A DNA stretch of 7,259 nt. Origin: an uncultured Roseburia sp. GTDB taxonomy: Bacteria > Bacillota > Clostridia > Lachnospirales > Lachnospiraceae. A program made the position numbers and the translations under genes. Positions 5,668 through 7,259 of the stretch are shown here, piece after piece. The stretch lies in contig UQAQ01000062.1 of NCBI GenBank assembly GCA_900539115.1, forward strand, positions 1 to 7,259. Direction: 5' to 3'. The notes beneath the pieces were generated by a model. That model did no database searches. It was not told the DNA's origin and saw only the letters and a program-made list of their open reading frames with translations. The first letter of the stretch is position 1. The number at the start of each line of letters is the position of its first letter.

Positions 5668-5739
5668 TTACATCATCATATAGGCTTCTTCCGCTTGTCT
5701 GGAAGTAACCTTTCCTTTTACAACTTCAAATACATTCAT
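5668..5739 (-). pseudogene. N-terminal remnant resembling ICE CHC2-type primase
   Basis: With GGAAAGGAG seven bases upstream, the ATG at 5739 opens MNVFEVVKGKVTSRQAEEAY, then MMM and a stop after 23 residues. From memory, CHC2 zinc-finger (DNA primase-like) proteins of Tn1549-type clostridial elements begin in nearly this way (MNVFEAVKQSVTTRQAA, then a zinc finger with CCPFH). Here the zinc finger and everything after it are missing. The intact ribosome binding site and the start, followed by unrelated sequence, indicate a gene cut by deletion. The match is short, so the identification is tentative; a functional short peptide is unlikely. Confidence 0.5.
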
Positions 5740-5759
5740 GTGACTCCTTTCCTGAAACG

Positions 5760-5798
5760 AAAAAAGCACCTGTCATTTTCGAGGCGAAACAGCAAGTG
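5760..5798 (-). terminator. Imperfect hairpin terminator
   Basis: On the minus strand, CACTTG (5798-5793) pairs with CAGGTG (5772-5767), and TTTCG (5789-5785) with CGAAA (5781-5777), separated by a small internal loop. A CTTTTTT tail follows. It lies just upstream of the primase-like remnant and is the second of two closely spaced terminators behind the membrane-protein gene at 5918. Confidence 0.55.
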
Positions 5799-5828
5799 TC
5801 TTAGAGTTCCATATTCTATTTTGGGTGC

Positions 5829-5863
5829 AAAAAAGCAGGAGATCTTTTTTCGATTTCCTACTT
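5829..5863 (-). terminator. Terminator of the membrane-protein gene
   Basis: Arms 5852-5862 and 5834-5844 (minus strand AGTAGGAAATC against GATCTCCTGCT, one mismatch and one G-T pair), a loop of seven bases and a run of six Ts after it. It lies about 55 bases downstream of the stop at 5918, fitting the end of that leftward transcript. Confidence 0.75.
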
Positions 5864-5917
5864 AGCACAGCTATGAAGATTTATTAATAATATGATGTCT
5901 TAATTTTATTTTCCACT

Positions 5918-6571
5918 TTAATTTCCATCATTTATAAGTTGAACCTTTTCAATAGAAATATTATACTCTTGGCAAAATCTATTTATTGTCCAATTATTTA
6001 ATATAAGAAAACTCTTTGCCACATAAACACTTGCTTCTGAACGATGTAATAAATTGAAAATACTTTTTATGTCATAACAGTTAAAACTATACACAGAAGA
6101 TACTCCTATTTTCTCAGCAGTTATATTGCCTTCATAACTTTTTTGCATAATATTAGGCTTGACCAAACAAATTGTGATATTACATATATATTTTTTTGTC
6201 CCATGTTCTTTTACATATAGATAAGGTTCACCCAACCCAATGTCATATTGTCCTTTAGGTCGGTAAGTTAGTGTAAAAACTAATGAATTGATATTACGGT
6301 ACAAAATTTCTTTTTTTCTAAACCCGAATACTATTTTATCATCTAATAATTTATAACGACGTTGTTTTATAAAATAATAAAACAATAGTAACAAAAGCAA
6401 AAAAAGAATGGTAAAAATTAATACTTTTTGAAAACTCAATTTAAAATTAAATGAAAACAAAGTTTCCGTTAAGCAGAACGATATTGCTGAACAAATAATA
6501 ACACCAGTTATAATGTCAAACAAATTAATAAATTTTCCGTTTCCCAAAATATAATCATAACTTTTAATCAT
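5918..6571 (-). CDS. Unrecognised two-TM membrane protein with possible PH-like domain
   Basis: 217 residues. Two hydrophobic helices lie at about 17-36 and 48-67, followed by the basic stretch KQRRYKLLDD. The part at about 72-135 (DDKIVFGFRKKEILYRNINSLVFT and a later LYVKEHGTKKYICNI) has the alternating beta pattern and the 'I.Y..I..L' spacing seen in small bacterial PH-like (bPH) membrane proteins. That is a pattern match, not a firm family assignment. The C-terminus (about 140-217) is soluble and unrecognised. The ATG at 6571-6569 is preferred because GAGG lies eight bases upstream; a GTG at 6592 is in frame but has no good ribosome binding site. Codon use is far more AT-rich than in the RR/HK genes, suggesting a separate origin. 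It has its own terminator. No function can be given. Confidence 0.65.
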   Translation of the reverse strand: MIKSYDYILGNGKFINLFDIITGVIICSAISFCLTETLFSFNFKLSFQKVLIFTILFLLLLLLFYYFIKQRRYKLLDDKIVFGFRKKEILYRNINSLVFTLTYRPKGQYDIGLGEPYLYVKEHGTKKYICNITICLVKPNIMQKSYEGNITAEKIGVSSVYSFNCYDIKSIFNLLHRSEASVYVAKSFLILNNWTINRFCQEYNISIEKVQLINDGN

Positions 6572-6606
6572 TGTTATAACCTCATTAATCACCTTGTCAT
6601 AAGTAT

Positions 6607-6651
6607 CTACTCAAAAAATAACCAAATGTGTAGCTGATCGTCTTTGAGTAG
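6607..6651. repeat. Inverted repeat upstream of the membrane-protein gene
   Basis: CTACTCAAA (6607-6615) and its exact complement TTTGAGTAG (6643-6651) are 27 bases apart. They lie in the likely promoter region of the gene starting at 6571, so an operator is possible. The arms are too far apart and lack a T-run for a terminator on the minus strand. Confidence 0.4.
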
Positions 6652-6658
6652 TTGCCCT

Positions 6659-6687
6659 AAAAAGTAGTTCATAGACACCCTACTCTT
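6659..6687. repeat. Segment partly repeated at 5431-5452 (copy B)
   Basis: The blocks AAAAAGTAG (6659-6667), ACACCC (6675-6680) and ACTCTT (6682-6687) recur in the same order as at 5431-5452, with seven bases where copy A has one. Copy B lies between the 81-residue ORF and the membrane-protein gene. Confidence 0.4.
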
Positions 6688-6700
6688 GAAAAGTTCGTTG

Positions 6701-6946
6701 TCATTTACATCTATTATTTTTGAATATAAAAATTCCTTTATAGATGATAAAAGAAATTGAACCGATTACTCCGGCAAGTGTATAAATCGGAAAAGCAACA
6801 AATCCAATTATAATTTTAGGTGCGATAGAAGTTAGCCACTTCTTGACTATGACACTATAAAAAATCAAACCTGTGGGTATTCCGGCAAAAAGCAATCCAA
6901 AAGAAAGAATACTTCTTGTAAATCCTAATGGTTCAGGAACAGACAT
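6701..6946 (-). CDS. Small hydrophobic membrane protein, unrecognised, possibly a C-terminal fragment
   Basis: 81 residues with two hydrophobic segments (about 12-33 and 44-68) and a short basic C-terminus (KNNRCK). I do not recognise the family. It begins MSVPEPLG, 14 bases after the point where the recombinase stops matching its family, and the ribosome binding site (GGAAG) is weak. The frame stays open for a few codons upstream of the ATG (SQN), so this may be the tail of a larger membrane protein whose beginning was lost at the junction. The start overlaps the end of the recombinase fragment in another frame. Composition is AT-rich, like the gene at 5918-6571. Confidence 0.45.
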   Translation of the reverse strand: MSVPEPLGFTRSILSFGLLFAGIPTGLIFYSVIVKKWLTSIAPKIIIGFVAFPIYTLAGVIGSISFIIYKGIFIFKNNRCK

Positions 6947-7170
6947 ATTTTGACTTCCACTTCTTTAACCAACGCTTGAAAGCCTGGGCGATTGAAATTC
7001 ACACCCGAAAAACCATCATCCGTAAAATGTCGAATGTTACCGAACCCATTTCTACGGGCATAATCTTCCAAGTATTTCTTCTGATTGATGATTGAATTTG
7101 ATTCGCCGGTAAGGTCATCGTCCCTTGATAATCGCTCATAAAGTGCGGTAATCTTTGAAGTCCTTGACAT
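6925..7170 (-). pseudogene. Truncated large serine recombinase (N-terminus only)
   Basis: The first 72 or so residues match the catalytic-domain start of large serine recombinases of clostridial mobile elements: ALYERLSRDDD with catalytic Ser15, then SNSIINQKKYLEDYARRNG, FTDDGFSG and RPGFQAL. After KEVE (about residue 72, base 6955) the expected continuation to the second arginine cluster (D-x-S-R-x-GR) is replaced by VKICLFLNH and a stop. Family members are about 500-560 residues with recombinase, coiled-coil and zinc-ribbon domains, all missing here, so it cannot recombine DNA. The start ATG at 7170-7168 follows AAGGAGG by eight bases; an in-frame ATG at 7212 lies inside the upstream gene. 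The preceding ORF stops five bases before this start, as in an intact operon, so the break is recent enough to leave the 5' end untouched. Confidence 0.85.
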
Positions 7171-7174
7171 TCTC

Positions 7175-7259
7175 TTAACCTCCTTCCTTAACCGCCTTTG
7201 CCGCCGCGTCATGAGCGGTCATAATATCGGCTATCTTGCTTTCAAGTTCGCTATAATAC
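7175..7259 (-). CDS. C-terminal end of a gene upstream of the recombinase, partial
   Basis: The last 27 codons run from the window edge to a TAA at 7177-7175, with YYSELESKIADIMTAHDAA followed by KAVKEGG. The sequence is helical and alanine-rich. Its final codons form the AAGGAGG ribosome binding site of the recombinase, a tight coupling typical of an ICE operon. I cannot assign a family from this short tail. The frame and the coupling make it a real gene rather than a chance frame. Confidence 0.65.
   Translation of the reverse strand, partial: YYSELESKIADIMTAHDAAAKAVKEGG

Larger units (their letters stand above)
5393..5917. other. Non-coding stretch with promoter, terminators and a gene remnant
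   Basis: This 525-base gap holds, in transcription order on the minus strand, a terminator (5863-5829), a second terminator (5798-5760), a 23-codon primase-like remnant (5739-5668), a third terminator (5551-5506) and the promoter of the HTH-RR1-HK1 operon. Three leftward terminators within about 360 bases, with only a broken gene between them, indicate that genes were lost here. No plus-strand gene is visible. Confidence 0.6.

Noticed and set aside
5537..5724. Minus-strand frame with DDVNYILKTIDESNFKKN in the non-coding gap
   Set aside because: No start codon with a ribosome binding site, and it ends inside a terminator stem. It could continue the primase-like remnant only through a two-base frameshift, and it does not resemble that family.
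1..7259. tRNA, rRNA, CRISPR array or complete insertion sequence
   Set aside because: I saw no cloverleaf-like or rRNA segment, no regularly spaced repeat-spacer units (the 11-bp array is far too short), and no transposase with terminal repeats.

Overview
The window looks like part of a degraded integrative and conjugative element (ICE) from a low-to-mid GC Bacillota, most likely a gut clostridium (Lachnospiraceae- or Oscillospiraceae-like). The evidence is strong AGGAGG ribosome binding sites, a clostridial ICE-type sigma-70-like small protein, an excisionase-like helix-turn-helix protein, a large serine recombinase N-terminus, and a remnant resembling the start of an ICE CHC2-type primase. 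Nearly every supported gene is on the minus strand, so transcription runs from right to left. The taxonomic assignment is inference from gene style only.

Layout, following transcription from the right edge. (1) 7259-6701: the tail of an unidentified gene, then a large serine recombinase cut off after about 72 residues, joined to an unrelated small membrane-protein ORF. (2) 6658-5918: an AT-rich gene for an unrecognised two-helix membrane protein with a possible bacterial PH-like domain, followed by a good terminator. (3) 5917-5393: a mostly non-coding stretch with three minus-strand hairpin terminators and a 23-codon remnant of a primase-like gene. (4) 5392-3596: a compact operon of helix-turn-helix protein, OmpR-family response regulator (RR1) and single-TM histidine kinase (HK1). 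(5) 3541-1309: four perfect 11-bp-spaced GCAAGGTT repeats over a promoter, then a chimeric ORF, then a complete second histidine kinase (HK2). (6) 1304-707: terminators and a non-coding stretch with a 14-codon ORF that resembles the ErmC leader peptide. (7) 706-275: the sigma-like gene. (8) 274-1: no secure gene.

The arrangement RR-HK-ABC-(permeases)-RR-HK is what I expect of a LanFEG/Cpr-type antimicrobial-peptide sensing and immunity cargo, in which the kinases sense a lantibiotic-like peptide and the regulators switch on the transporter. Here the transporter is gone. Its ATPase stops shortly after Walker A and the E-loop and runs in frame into the second half of a response regulator. The best explanation is one internal deletion that removed the ATPase C-terminus, the permeases and the receiver N-terminus of RR2 but kept the reading frame and the translational coupling to HK2.

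The main points of interest are the chimera, the 4 x 11-bp operator in front of it, and the ErmC-like leader ORF with no resistance gene behind it. Assembly error at the chimera junction cannot be excluded from sequence alone.
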